DNA of 64,000 nucleotides. It comes from Membranihabitans maritimus (GTDB taxonomy: Bacteria; Bacteroidota; Bacteroidia; Chitinophagales; Saprospiraceae). The notes under the pieces were generated by a model. The model saw only the letters and a program-made list of their open reading frames with translations. It did no database searches and was not told where the DNA came from. The stretch is taken from the NCBI RefSeq assembly GCF_021729145.1, contig NZ_JAJSLW010000003.1, positions 248,001 through 312,000 of the forward strand, given 5' to 3'. The stretch's first letter is position 1; each line of letters starts with the position of its first letter. This document shows positions 1-9,148 of this stretch, piece by piece. Made by a program: the position numbers and the translations under genes.

Positions 1-1
1 G

Positions 2-892
2 GATGCCGAGGCCACATCCGGGCTAGACAAAGTAAATGTATTGTTGGAAAAATCTGGAAATGCAGTTCATATTTTGACTGAATTTTCAGATGAAAATCAG
101 GGTTCAAATTTTTGGTCATCCGTAAAGTTTTGGGAGTCCAACCTCAAATTAACAGTGGATATAATTATTAAAGTCCCCCTCAATGCTGATTTTGACCTAA
201 AACATGAATATGGCGATTTAATCCTTCCCAATGTATCCAATGCAGAAGTGAATGTAAAATACGGGTCTTTTACCTGTGGGAATATTAGTGAGAACTTATA
301 TCTCGATCTGGGTTATAGCAATGGACACGTAGACAATGTAAAAGAATGTGATGCGTCCATACGATATTCAGATGTCACCTTCAATAATATAAATTATGGC
401 AGGTTGGACATTTCATACTCAAAATATGAATCTGAGCACAGTGAAAAACTAGATATGGACTCCCGATATTCCAAACTAAATATAGCCTCAGTTCAAAAAT
501 TGCTTTTGAACGGGAAGTTTGACAAGATTGATATTGATAAAACCAAGGAAATTATCATTAATTCAAAATATACACTCATTGATATTGATGAGCTTCAGGA
601 AAGTGCTGATATTGTAAATAGTTATCAAAGCACTAAAATTCACAACGTTAGCCCCAATTTCTCCAGCATAAATATAGAAGGCAAATACGGAAATTGTTAT
701 TTAAATATTGGAGAAAATGCACAGACGACTTTTGAACTTCAGACAAGATATGGAAATATTAATCTTCCCCCTAATGCACGCATTGACAATAATGATGATA
801 CTAACACATCAACATTTATCGTGGGATCCATTGGAAATGGAAAATCCAGCATAAATATTAGTAATAGTTATGGGAATATTACAATCGATTGA
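2..892 (+). CDS. Putative adhesin / DUF4097-like beta-repeat protein (5' end outside window)
   Basis: The frame is open to the very first bases of the window, so this is the C-terminal part of a longer gene; a TTG at 41 is not a convincing start. The visible ~297 residues are a chain of short beta-strand repeats of about 20 residues, many carrying a K-Y or S-Y pair followed by an I-x-I or L-x-I pattern, with a final GNI-x-I strand. This resembles the head-domain/putative adhesin family (DUF4097-like) common in Bacteroidota, usually exported and sometimes encoded beside an anti-sigma factor. The N-terminus and any signal peptide are not visible. No catalytic motif is seen. Function is not known beyond the fold-type guess. 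Confidence 0.6.
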   Translation, partial: DAEATSGLDKVNVLLEKSGNAVHILTEFSDENQGSNFWSSVKFWESNLKLTVDIIIKVPLNADFDLKHEYGDLILPNVSNAEVNVKYGSFTCGNISENLYLDLGYSNGHVDNVKECDASIRYSDVTFNNINYGRLDISYSKYESEHSEKLDMDSRYSKLNIASVQKLLLNGKFDKIDIDKTKEIIINSKYTLIDIDELQESADIVNSYQSTKIHNVSPNFSSINIEGKYGNCYLNIGENAQTTFELQTRYGNINLPPNARIDNNDDTNTSTFIVGSIGNGKSSINISNSYGNITID

Positions 893-1117
893 CCACTGAT
901 TTCTCTTACTTAGGAAAACATTTTCCTATTTGCAAAAAAACCATAATACCAAATCAAAATTATGGTACACTGCACACCAGCCCAAGCATGGATAATTCGA
1001 AAGAAATTATTCTTAATTGTCATTTTTTCATTTTACAGTTAGGAAAATTGAGAGAATTATAATACTTTCGTTCAGTACATTACAAATCAGTTATTTTAAA
1101 TAGAAAAAATATTTACC

Positions 1118-2014
1118 GTGAAAACAAATCTACTTTTATTTTTAATCCTGGCTTTAGGGATGACTTCATGTGTAAGCAAGAAAAAATACGAGGCTGCACA
1201 AATGGAATTAGAAAAAGCTAAACAAGATTGCGAACAAGAAATCGCAGAACTACTCCGCCAGAAAGAAGATGCTGACCGCCGATTGGTTGAATTAAACGAT
1301 GATCTAAAAAGTGCTAGAAGTGCTGCTAACACGAATGAAGACAGGGTGCGTGCATTGGAAGAAGAAATTGCCTACTTGAAAAAGACCAATACTAACTTAT
1401 TGGGACGTCTGGAAGAAATGTCAATTATTAGCAGAACCGGGGCGGAAAGTATAAAGCAATCCCTTGCTGCATTAGACCGTCAGGGAAAGTATATCCAGGA
1501 TTTGAACACGACCATGAGAAGGAAAGATTCACTAAATCTTGTTTTAGTTCAAAAACTAAAAAGATCTCTTTCCAACGTAAATGATGAAGACGTAAACGTC
1601 GAAGTAAAAAAAGGAGTTGTTTATATTTCTTTATCTGATAAATTACTCTTTAGAAGCGGAAGTACTGCTATCACAACAGAGGCTAATTCTGTACTTGGAA
1701 AAATCGCAAAAATTGTCAATGACCATTCTGAATTTGATGTGCTTATCGAAGGTCACACAGATAATGTACCGATTTCTACTTCTTGTATGAAAGACAATTG
1801 GGACCTTAGTGTGTTGAGAGCTACATCCATCGTGCGGTCTCTTCAGGACAACCACAACGTAGCACCTGAAAGGATGACAGCAGGAGGAAGATCTGAGTTT
1901 ATTCCGAAAGCAACTAACGACAATTCTGAAGGAAGAGCATTAAACCGAAGAACTGAAATCATCGTATTACCTAAATTGGATCAATATTTCAATTTAATGG
2001 CAGCTGACGAATAA
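1118..2014 (+). CDS. OmpA-family peptidoglycan-binding lipoprotein
   Basis: A 298-residue protein starting at a GTG (1118), chosen because it immediately precedes a lipoprotein signal peptide with a lipobox ending at Cys18 (GMTSC). Residues ~20-110 are rich in Glu, Lys and Arg and likely form a coiled coil. Residues ~165-290 form an OmpA C-terminal domain with the EGHTDNVPI motif and the NRRTEI motif that bind peptidoglycan meso-diaminopimelate. It probably sits in the periplasm, lipid-anchored in the outer membrane and tethering it to the wall. It is followed by a clear terminator, so it is likely monocistronic. Domain assignment is firm; the specific paralogue is not. Confidence 0.88.
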   Translation: MKTNLLLFLILALGMTSCVSKKKYEAAQMELEKAKQDCEQEIAELLRQKEDADRRLVELNDDLKSARSAANTNEDRVRALEEEIAYLKKTNTNLLGRLEEMSIISRTGAESIKQSLAALDRQGKYIQDLNTTMRRKDSLNLVLVQKLKRSLSNVNDEDVNVEVKKGVVYISLSDKLLFRSGSTAITTEANSVLGKIAKIVNDHSEFDVLIEGHTDNVPISTSCMKDNWDLSVLRATSIVRSLQDNHNVAPERMTAGGRSEFIPKATNDNSEGRALNRRTEIIVLPKLDQYFNLMAADE

Positions 2015-2038
2015 GTTTTAGGATAACAATAATTTGAT

Positions 2039-2077
2039 AGCGGAGCACAATTACAATTATTTGTGTTCCGCTTTTTT
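2039..2077 (+). terminator. Rho-independent terminator of the OmpA lipoprotein gene
   Basis: A 12-bp stem (AGCGGAGCACAA at 2039-2050 with TTGTGTTCCGCT at 2061-2072, one G-U pair) with a 10-nt loop is followed by six T residues at 2072-2077, 24 nt after the stop codon. Confidence 0.85.
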
Positions 2078-2574
2078 AATTGATTAAGATCAGTTCCCTC
2101 ATAGTATCAATTTACAAAAGAATCCTTTTTGTACCTTTCTTCCCGCTCTATGAATCTACCATTTCATTGCCAATAGTTACTTTTCATACCTCTTAGCACA
2201 CATATCTTTAGTAAAATTCGTGTAATAGAATCCCTTACTTTATGTAAAATCAATCCGTAAGAATTCTAAATCTCATAGCTAAAATAATCCGTAGTCGGCA
2301 TCATACCCCGTAAGATTGTGTAGAATCAGGATATGTTAATAGAGAAAGTACAATTGGTCTCACCTCCGTTCTGGCAATACCATCCCTTTGCGATCAGGCA
2401 TTTCGGCCCTTTTATTTTAGAAATTAATCCCCGATTGAAGGTCCATTGTAAAATACTAAAATGTATTTGTATTAATTAAATTGATACATAATCGGTTTGG
2501 AGTGAACATCAGGTTTAAGGAATGAATTTAATGTTTTGCAATATCTGCAGAATTATCGTGTCCCGACAATTATT
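2078..2574. other. Intergenic region, no gene seen
   Basis: About 500 bp of AT-rich sequence between the OmpA gene terminator and the hairpin cluster downstream of smpB. No ORF with a plausible start, no tRNA-like cloverleaf and no tmRNA 3' end (the partner of SmpB) was recognised here. Confidence 0.4.
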
Positions 2575-2683
2575 CATACCTACAGCTTTTTCTGCAGGTA
2601 TGATCACTTATTCACAAGGTTATCGTAAAAAATGTGTATACGATAAGAGCAAACCGGCTCTATCTAATTTTTATACATTAGAT
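2575..2683. other. Cluster of four hairpins downstream of smpB
   Basis: Four consecutive inverted repeats: CATACCT-A-CAG/CTG-C-AGGTATG (2575-2602), TTATCGTA/TACGATAA (2620-2646, 11-nt loop), AGAGC/GCTCT (2646-2661) and ATCTAAT/ATTAGAT (2662-2683). They fill the space just past the smpB stop codon on the minus strand. None has a strong T-run, so they may be a structured 3' UTR, a weak terminator array, or a small RNA; the sequence does not decide. Confidence 0.4.
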
Positions 2684-2685
2684 AA

Positions 2686-3141
2686 TTAAAGTTTTATCCT
2701 ATTAATTCTTTCCACATCTCTTTTCGTATCCCTAGCCTTAATAGATTGTCTTTTATCGTGTAATTTTTTTCCTTGTGCCAGTGCTACTTTAACTTTTACT
2801 AATCCACGCTCATTGACAAATACCCGGTAAGGTATTATAGTTAAGCCTTTTTCTTTTACTTTTTTTTCAAGCTTTTTAAGCTCCCTTCTTTTCAATAACA
2901 ACTTTCGAGGTCTATTAGGACTTAGCGAAATCACTGTGTTATACTTATACTCAGCAATGTGCATATTCTTCATCCATAATTCACCTTTTCTAAAGTAACA
3001 AAACGCATCAGCCATATTGGCTTTTCCCGCACGGATGGATTTCACTTCTGCGCCATGTAGTTGAATTCCTGCAATATATTCCTCTAAAAATTGATATTCA
3101 AATTTCGCCTTCCTATTGACAATATTTATCTTATTCTTCAT
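2686..3141 (-). CDS. smpB: SsrA-binding protein SmpB
   Basis: A 151-residue basic protein matching SmpB over its whole length. It has an N-terminal beta-barrel with FEYQFLEEYIAGIQLHGAEVK and the GKANMADAF segment, then the basic tail (GKKLHDKRQSIKARD) that enters the empty decoding channel. SmpB binds tmRNA and delivers it to stalled ribosomes for trans-translation. It is the last gene of a minus-strand operon after the UPF0145 gene (33-nt gap). The tmRNA gene itself was not found in this window. Confidence 0.97.
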   Translation of the reverse strand: MKNKINIVNRKAKFEYQFLEEYIAGIQLHGAEVKSIRAGKANMADAFCYFRKGELWMKNMHIAEYKYNTVISLSPNRPRKLLLKRRELKKLEKKVKEKGLTIIPYRVFVNERGLVKVKVALAQGKKLHDKRQSIKARDTKRDVERINRIKL

Positions 3142-3174
3142 TTCAAATCCTATAATATCCTTAAAAAACCTACT

Positions 3175-3495
3175 TTATTTCAATTTAACGGCTGTTCCAT
3201 ACGCCAAGATTTCTGAACAACCCTGCATTACCATTGCCGTAGTAAACCGAACATTAATTACCGCATCAGCCCCTATCCTTTCAGCATCTGCCAACATTCT
3301 GTCAAGTGCTTGTTCCCTTGCACTGGACATTAACTTTGTGTACTCTTTGACTTCGCCCCCCACTAAATTCCTGAAAACAGCAGTAAAATCACGACCAAAA
3401 TTACGGGCCCGGACAGTACTTCCTCTTACAACATCCAAAATTTCTGTAATTTCTTCTCCCGGTATAAAGTCAGTGCTAGTTATAAGAATTTCCAT
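3175..3495 (-). CDS. UPF0145 / YbjQ-family protein
   Basis: A 106-residue protein with the typical UPF0145 (YbjQ, DUF74, 'heavy-metal-binding') pattern: an N-terminal TST-x-x-x-PG segment, a VRGSTVRARNFGRDF region and a C-terminal ADAVINVRF...YGTAVKL strand. The family forms pentamers; its biochemical role is unsettled. Its ATG overlaps the stop codon of the upstream peptidase gene by one base (TAATG at 3497-3493), which suggests translational coupling. Confidence 0.88.
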   Translation of the reverse strand: MEILITSTDFIPGEEITEILDVVRGSTVRARNFGRDFTAVFRNLVGGEVKEYTKLMSSAREQALDRMLADAERIGADAVINVRFTTAMVMQGCSEILAYGTAVKLK

Positions 3496-5672
3496 TATAA
3501 TTTATTTTGAATAAAGTTTGTCATTAGGCGATAGAGATGCATACGAGCCCCCTTGTTATTTATACTATGGTTATTGTTGGGGTAGTACATTGTCTCAAAG
3601 TCTTTACCTGCCCTAATTAAAGCAGCCGCCATTTCCGCAGAATGTTGAAAATGCACATTATCGTCAGATAACCCATGAACTAACAAATAATCCCCCTTCA
3701 ATTTATCCGCATAATATACTGGAGAGTAATCATGATACCCTTTTTCATTTTCACCTTCTGTTCTCATATACCGCTCAGTATAAATCGTATCATACCATCG
3801 CCAGTTTGTTACCGGTGCTACGGCAATAGCTAATGAGAAAACATCATTTCCATGTAAAATCAAATTGGTAGACATATATCCTCCATAGCTCCAGCCAAAA
3901 ACACCAATTCTATCTCTGTCAATAAAATGTAAATTTCCTAAATATCGGGCTGCATCAATTTGATCACTTGTCTCATACTTCCCTAATTGTAAATAAGTGA
4001 TTTTTTTAAATTCCTGACCCCGAGCCCCGGTTCCACGGTTATCAACACAAGCCACTACATATCCTTTTTGCGCAAGCATTTGAAACCACGAATAATTACG
4101 TCCTCCCCAGCTATCTGTTACTTGCTGGCTTCCCGGGCCCCCATATAAAAACATGAATAATGGATATTCCCGCGTTGAATCAAACCCTTCCGGCTTGATC
4201 ATATATCCATTTAATTCAGTCCCTTCTCTATTATGAAAAGTAAAAAATTCCATAGGTTGGAAATGATACTCTTCAATTCTTCCTGCCAATGTACTATTAT
4301 TCTCCAATTCCCTGATTTCCTCACCATCATTAGTAAAGACAGCATAAGAAGGAGGAATCCCCGCTTTTGAATAGGTAAGAATATAGTAATCGAATGTGGT
4401 ACTGAATTCAGCAGAATTTGTACCGGGACGATCTTCCATAGGTTCGACAACTCCACCACTCAAGTCTACACTATAAATTTCACGCTGCAGGGGTGATTCC
4501 TTTGCAGCCTGAAAATACACTTTGTTCCTTCCTTCATCAATTCCATACACATTAGTTACATCATAAGTCCCAGGTGTTAGTTTCTTTTCAACCGTACCAT
4601 CCATATTATACAAATATATTTGATTAAATCCATCTCTTTCACTTGTCCATACAAACTGCTTCCCACCTTTTAAAAACTTTAAGTTATCATGTACATCTAT
4701 ATAATAAGGGTTATTTTCCTCCATAAGTAATTTTGTTGTGCTATTTTGGGCATCAACAAGCATTAATCTTAAATTATTTTGATGTCTATTCATTAAAAAG
4801 ACACAAAGTTCACTTTCTGCTTTTGTCCATTTTATTCTGGGAATATAAAAATTGTTATCCTCGACATTAATTGATATCCTTTTAGATCTTTTATTTCGCA
4901 CATCAAAAAGGTGTAAACTAACTACAGCATTTTTCTCTCCTACTTTAGGATATTTAAACTTCTCATATTCCGGATATAAACCGTTTTTGTAATTAGTCAT
5001 GGTGAACTCTTCCACTTCCGATTCATCGAAACGTATATATGCTATATAATTACCATTAACTGACCATTCAAAAGTCCTCGTTATGGCAAATTCTTCCTCA
5101 TAGACCCAATCAGCAGCACCATTGATTATCAAATTCTCTTTACCATCCCTGGTCACTTGAATAATCTCACCCGAATCCAGGTTTTTATAAAACAAATTAT
5201 TGTTATACACAAAACCAACATTTTTGCCATCAGGAGAAAAATGAGCATTCATTTGTTGCCCCTTATCAAACAAAGGTATAATCTCTTTACTTTTTCGATT
5301 ATATATATAATAATCAGCTGTAAATGACCTCCTGTAAACCTTCTTCCGGTTCTCTGCTAATAACACTAATTGTTCATCCGTAGAAAAAGAATATGTGTAG
5401 CTTGTACCTGAAAACCCATTTTTTACCTCTGGAATATCCGGGTCAAAAATCACATCTGCCTCCTTCCCTGTAGTAATATCGTATGATACTATTTTATTCT
5501 CCTTTTTAAGGGTAAAATGCCTTCCATCCTCCATAAAATTAAACCCAGGAATCGTCTTCTCTGCAAAGGTTCCATCCTCCCATATATTTTCTAATGAAAT
5601 TTCTTTCTGGGCCGTTACCGTATGTATCATAAATAAACTTACTATTGTTAATATGAAATATCTGAATACCAT
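3495..5672 (-). CDS. Dipeptidyl peptidase IV family serine peptidase (S9B)
   Basis: A 725-residue exported protein. A signal peptide covers residues 1-21 (…TVTAQ). Residues ~30-470 form an eight-bladed propeller that includes the Glu-rich YEEEF motif (191-195), which binds the substrate N-terminus in DPP-IV. The alpha/beta-hydrolase domain carries the nucleophile Ser595 in GWSYGG, Asp670 in HGLSDD and His702 in NNNHS. It should release X-Pro or X-Ala dipeptides from peptides in the periplasm. First gene of the operon with the UPF0145 gene and smpB. Length and all catalytic motifs are normal for the family. Confidence 0.95.
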   Translation of the reverse strand: MVFRYFILTIVSLFMIHTVTAQKEISLENIWEDGTFAEKTIPGFNFMEDGRHFTLKKENKIVSYDITTGKEADVIFDPDIPEVKNGFSGTSYTYSFSTDEQLVLLAENRKKVYRRSFTADYYIYNRKSKEIIPLFDKGQQMNAHFSPDGKNVGFVYNNNLFYKNLDSGEIIQVTRDGKENLIINGAADWVYEEEFAITRTFEWSVNGNYIAYIRFDESEVEEFTMTNYKNGLYPEYEKFKYPKVGEKNAVVSLHLFDVRNKRSKRISINVEDNNFYIPRIKWTKAESELCVFLMNRHQNNLRLMLVDAQNSTTKLLMEENNPYYIDVHDNLKFLKGGKQFVWTSERDGFNQIYLYNMDGTVEKKLTPGTYDVTNVYGIDEGRNKVYFQAAKESPLQREIYSVDLSGGVVEPMEDRPGTNSAEFSTTFDYYILTYSKAGIPPSYAVFTNDGEEIRELENNSTLAGRIEEYHFQPMEFFTFHNREGTELNGYMIKPEGFDSTREYPLFMFLYGGPGSQQVTDSWGGRNYSWFQMLAQKGYVVACVDNRGTGARGQEFKKITYLQLGKYETSDQIDAARYLGNLHFIDRDRIGVFGWSYGGYMSTNLILHGNDVFSLAIAVAPVTNWRWYDTIYTERYMRTEGENEKGYHDYSPVYYADKLKGDYLLVHGLSDDNVHFQHSAEMAAALIRAGKDFETMYYPNNNHSINNKGARMHLYRLMTNFIQNKL

Positions 5673-5728
5673 GTTGCTATTGATTTTCCACTATATGTAA
5701 TCAAATTAATATTGAAAAAGTTGTGAAA

Positions 5729-5736
5729 CAAATATA
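5729..5736 (-). promoter_or_regulatory. Possible -7 box for the DPP-IV operon
   Basis: On the minus strand this reads TATATTTG, matching the Bacteroidota -7 consensus TAnnTTTG, and would give a leader of roughly 50 nt. No convincing -33 TTTG lies at the usual distance. Confidence 0.4.
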
Positions 5737-6053
5737 ATCATACAAAAGAAGTTTTATAACGAATGCAAAAATTTATAATATGTAATGGATTATCAAGATA
5801 AATTTTACCCCAATCCTGTCTCAAACGTACTTGCACATCCTAACACCCCTATTGCAGGCAAAGAACAACTGGTGCCTCAAATACAATCAGATTGAAAAAA
5901 AGCATTTCAACTGCCTAACAATATGTTTCTGAAAGAGGCTTCCAAAATGAAAAATCAGAAATTTGAATCCCTTGAAACTATTACATTCTTTAATCTTTTT
6001 CTAAGACCTTACATCCATTATTTTACAAAAAAAATTCAGCAAGCAACTGGTTA
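5737..6053. other. Intergenic region, no gene seen
   Basis: About 320 bp between the DPP-IV gene promoter side and the 3' end of the lyase gene. A short open frame on the plus strand (5923-6132) runs into the lyase gene antisense and has no family features; it is not considered a gene. Confidence 0.4.
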
Positions 6054-7310
6054 CTATTCAATAAAGGTATTAAGCCATTTTTCAATATTTTCTTCAGGGA
6101 CATCTAGTTTGCGATACTCGGATTCATACTGAGGATATCCTTCCACATCATCCTGACTATTAATAATCCGGCCTACTCTATTTTCTACATTCTCCAGTAT
6201 TCGCAAATCGATATTGTCTCGCTTCCAGGGACGGGCACCTACATTCTTCAAAACTGATTCTACAATTTCAGATGCTGTAGATATGGTGTTACCGGCTATA
6301 CTCGTCCCATAATTACTTACATCTTTAAACTCTCCGGTAACTATTTTAATATTCTTGGTATTTTCCTCTATCGAATTATCCTCAATGAATAATTCGGCAT
6401 GGTTTGCATCAATCATTGATTCGGCCTTAGTATCTTTTCCTGGAATTAAAACATTGCCAATTATAGAAATTTTGGCAGGATTAGGCTCAGGATGCCCTTC
6501 CCATTCTGACTGAACCCAATATGTATGGATGACTTTGGTTCCAGGGTTATAAATCAAATTATTCATAATGGTTCCCGATGCACCTGTTTTGAAATATGGA
6601 TTTCTCCTTTTATTATGAGCATATAGGTTTCCTTTAATCAATACATTTTGACAATTATCATGGATAAGGCTTCCCTTGGAATGCTCTCCTTTAGCATGCG
6701 TAGAATTACTCAGGCCTTCCGCAATTATACAATTTGAGATCACTACATCTCTTGCTGTATGCTCAGGACCTAACAGTCGCGGGCCGGAAACGCTGATATT
6801 TTCATCTGTTGACCAGGTTACTGAACAATGGTCAATTTTTATATTATAGGCCTTAGCTCCGCTAGCAGCAATTCCGTCTACCTCCCAACCACTTTTTCGA
6901 TTTTCCCCTGCGTCCCCGGGACGAACCTTCAAATGGCGGACAACCACATCGTGTGTCCGTATGGAAATACCACCGCGTATTAGAGTAATTCCATCTCCAG
7001 GTGCTGTCTCCCCAGCAATAAATAAATAGGGATTCTCTATTACTATATTTTCCTTTTTAAGATCAATGACTCCTGAAACCTCAAATACAATATATCTCGC
7101 CCCCGACTCATTTACAGCATCCCGAAAGGAACCTTCACCTTTTGATTCCAAATTCGTTACTTTGATCACTCTTCCATCCTTGAAATCTCCTATTTCAAAA
7201 GAACCTTGATTCGAGATGTAATTATTACCTCCAGCAACATACACGATAATCATGCAGGCTATAAATCCAATGAACCACTTTATTATTGGCAGTTTACAAA
7301 TATTTTTCAT
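6054..7310 (-). CDS. Pectate-lyase-like right-handed beta-helix protein (PL1 type)
   Basis: A 418-residue protein with an N-terminal hydrophobic segment (residues ~12-27) that is a signal peptide or anchor. The body is a parallel beta-helix of the polysaccharide lyase 1 type: GEGSFRDAV near the start, the IAGETAPGDGI segment, IDHCSVTWSTDEN, and HNKRRNPYFKTG, which carries the conserved Arg and neighbours of PL1 catalytic sites in Bacteroidota enzymes. The substrate is probably pectin or another uronate polymer, but this is inference. No SusC/SusD pair lies nearby. It sits 21 nt downstream of the TPR-HTH regulator gene and is probably co-transcribed with it. Confidence 0.8.
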   Translation of the reverse strand: MKNICKLPIIKWFIGFIACMIIVYVAGGNNYISNQGSFEIGDFKDGRVIKVTNLESKGEGSFRDAVNESGARYIVFEVSGVIDLKKENIVIENPYLFIAGETAPGDGITLIRGGISIRTHDVVVRHLKVRPGDAGENRKSGWEVDGIAASGAKAYNIKIDHCSVTWSTDENISVSGPRLLGPEHTARDVVISNCIIAEGLSNSTHAKGEHSKGSLIHDNCQNVLIKGNLYAHNKRRNPYFKTGASGTIMNNLIYNPGTKVIHTYWVQSEWEGHPEPNPAKISIIGNVLIPGKDTKAESMIDANHAELFIEDNSIEENTKNIKIVTGEFKDVSNYGTSIAGNTISTASEIVESVLKNVGARPWKRDNIDLRILENVENRVGRIINSQDDVEGYPQYESEYRKLDVPEENIEKWLNTFIE

Positions 7311-7331
7311 TCTATAAAATTAATAGAATAT

Positions 7332-9044
7332 CTAAATATCAGCAATCCAATGATCAAAATAATAATTATCTTCAAAGCCCAATTTATTTTTCAATCTGCT
7401 CTTTGTTTTATAGACAGCATTTTGGCTAACCCCCAGCATCCCTGACATTTCCTTAACTGAGAGATTCATTTTTGAAAGCACGACAAAACGGATTTCATTA
7501 GAACTGAGTCCGGGTGTTTTTATTTTCAATCTGCTAATAAACCCAGGGTAGACTTTGTCAAAAAGTACTCTGAATTCATCCCAATCCTTGTCTGTCAAAA
7601 TGGTACTTTCATACAAAATGCCAATTTTCGCGTCTTTACTATCGGTCTCAGATTGTGCTTGTTGTTTGAGGTGCTCAATTACAGCATTAGTTTCCGAAAC
7701 TTTTCTCGTGTAATCAAATAATTTCTTTTCAGCCAATTCCAGGGCTGCCTTTTGTTCCTTTAGACGAGCATCTTTCAACATTTGCTCCTTATGATGTTTG
7801 GCCCTATGATTTTTAAAAATATAAACTCCTGAAATTCCCATTAATAGAAGAACTATCAATACGGCATTTCTCTGTATAGTTTTTTTTTGGTTTTCTAATT
7901 GAATTTTTGTCAGCTGGGTGTTTGACTTTTCCACCTCGACTTTTTGCCTGGCCCTTAAAATTTGTAAGGAGTTATATGCTTCGGCCAGGCTATCTTTCAC
8001 ATAGAGGGTGGAATCCAAGTATTTGCTGGAAAGTTGATAGTTTCCTAACCGCGCATAGTATTTGCTCAATAAGGGATAATAATCCTTCAGAAATACTTTT
8101 CGGCTGCCAGATTCCCGAATACAGTCTCTAGCCAGCTGAACAGATTTTTCCACTTCCCTAATACTTTTATCTTGTTCTAAACTAATTCTTGCCAATAAAA
8201 TGGCCCCAAATGCAGCACTTTGATATCCACCATTGTCAAGACTAATTTGAAAGTCTTCTTTTATTAAGGGTACTGCATTATCCAAATCCCCCTTTAAATA
8301 ATAATTATATCCAAGGTTGCCTATCGCGAGTCCCTTCCAGAGAATTCTATCATAACGATCGGCCAACCGTTCTGTATTTTTGAAATAATAGTTGGCAGTA
8401 TCAAATTCACCCAATTCCCTGTAACACAACCCCAACGTATTATTCGTCTGAAGTTCAAAATACTCGATTGGATGTTTTTCTAAAGCTTTTAAAAGTTCTT
8501 TGAGATATTTGACAGCTGAACGATAATCATGAAAGAAGTAATGCCCGCGTGCAAGTCGATGCAATCCGTTTATTAGATTTTTATCCATCGCCCCTTCAGC
8601 CTTCTTACTGTATTCCAACATTCTATACCAATGCCCAAAAGCCTGCTCGTATTCATTGATATTCCACATCCATCCTGCCTCTAGCTCCTCCATTTTTGCC
8701 AGCATTGCCCAATTATTTGTCTCACTGGCTAATTCGGGAATTTCTTTTCTTACATCTTGATAGTCTTCCGGATAGACTATTTTCTGGTGGGTAAGAAGAT
8801 ATAATTTTAGATATGAAATTTCTAGCCAAAGATCTAGGTTCTTGGATTTTTCAACTTCCTTTTCCAACATTATCACTTCTGAAATTAACGAATCCAAATT
8901 AGTATCTTCGTCGATATGTTGATAAATATTCCTGACGTAATGTATTTGCTCCTGCTTTGTCTTTCCTGACCATTCGTCCAATTGCCCAAAAGCAATATTT
9001 TGTATTAGTAAAAAGAATACTCCCGCCAAAATACTAAGTCGCAT
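7332..9044 (-). CDS. Membrane-bound TPR sensor with LuxR-type DNA-binding domain
   Basis: A 570-residue protein. Residues 1-20 are a signal peptide (…IAFGQ), ~30-360 are helical TPR-like repeats (for example the GLCYRELGEFDTANYYFKN repeat), 393-410 form one membrane helix, ~415-475 a coiled coil, and ~513-557 a helix-turn-helix of the LuxR/GerE type (LSSNEIRFVVLSKMNLSVKE… then VSQNAVYKTKSRLKNKLGF). The layout puts TPRs in the periplasm and the DNA-binding part in the cytoplasm. This family is common in Bacteroidota. It lies directly upstream of, and close to, the beta-helix lyase gene, so it may control that gene; this is inference. Confidence 0.85.
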   Translation of the reverse strand: MRLSILAGVFFLLIQNIAFGQLDEWSGKTKQEQIHYVRNIYQHIDEDTNLDSLISEVIMLEKEVEKSKNLDLWLEISYLKLYLLTHQKIVYPEDYQDVRKEIPELASETNNWAMLAKMEELEAGWMWNINEYEQAFGHWYRMLEYSKKAEGAMDKNLINGLHRLARGHYFFHDYRSAVKYLKELLKALEKHPIEYFELQTNNTLGLCYRELGEFDTANYYFKNTERLADRYDRILWKGLAIGNLGYNYYLKGDLDNAVPLIKEDFQISLDNGGYQSAAFGAILLARISLEQDKSIREVEKSVQLARDCIRESGSRKVFLKDYYPLLSKYYARLGNYQLSSKYLDSTLYVKDSLAEAYNSLQILRARQKVEVEKSNTQLTKIQLENQKKTIQRNAVLIVLLLMGISGVYIFKNHRAKHHKEQMLKDARLKEQKAALELAEKKLFDYTRKVSETNAVIEHLKQQAQSETDSKDAKIGILYESTILTDKDWDEFRVLFDKVYPGFISRLKIKTPGLSSNEIRFVVLSKMNLSVKEMSGMLGVSQNAVYKTKSRLKNKLGFEDNYYFDHWIADI

Positions 9045-9148
9045 ACCTTAAGTTAGATCAATCTTCAAAAGTTTTTACAATTCCTTTTCTGAAACTAAGC
9101 TTGTAAACTTCGAAAGTAAGTAATTTTCATGTTTTACATTAGATATAC

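Noticed and set aside
2078-2574. Possible tmRNA gene beside smpB
   Set aside because: No CCA-type 3' end, no tag reading frame and no tRNA-like acceptor stem could be found.
2608-2616. TTATTCACA, a DnaA-box match
   Set aside because: Isolated single match between hairpins; expected by chance several times in 64 kb of AT-rich DNA.
5732-5740. ATATAATCA, a half-site of the dnaE/dinB operator before the DPP-IV gene
   Set aside because: Only one half is present and no symmetric partner follows; probably chance overlap with the AT-rich -7 box.
5923-6132. Plus-strand ORF of 69 codons
   Set aside because: It overlaps the 3' end of the lyase gene antisense, has no family pattern and no promoter box; random open frame.
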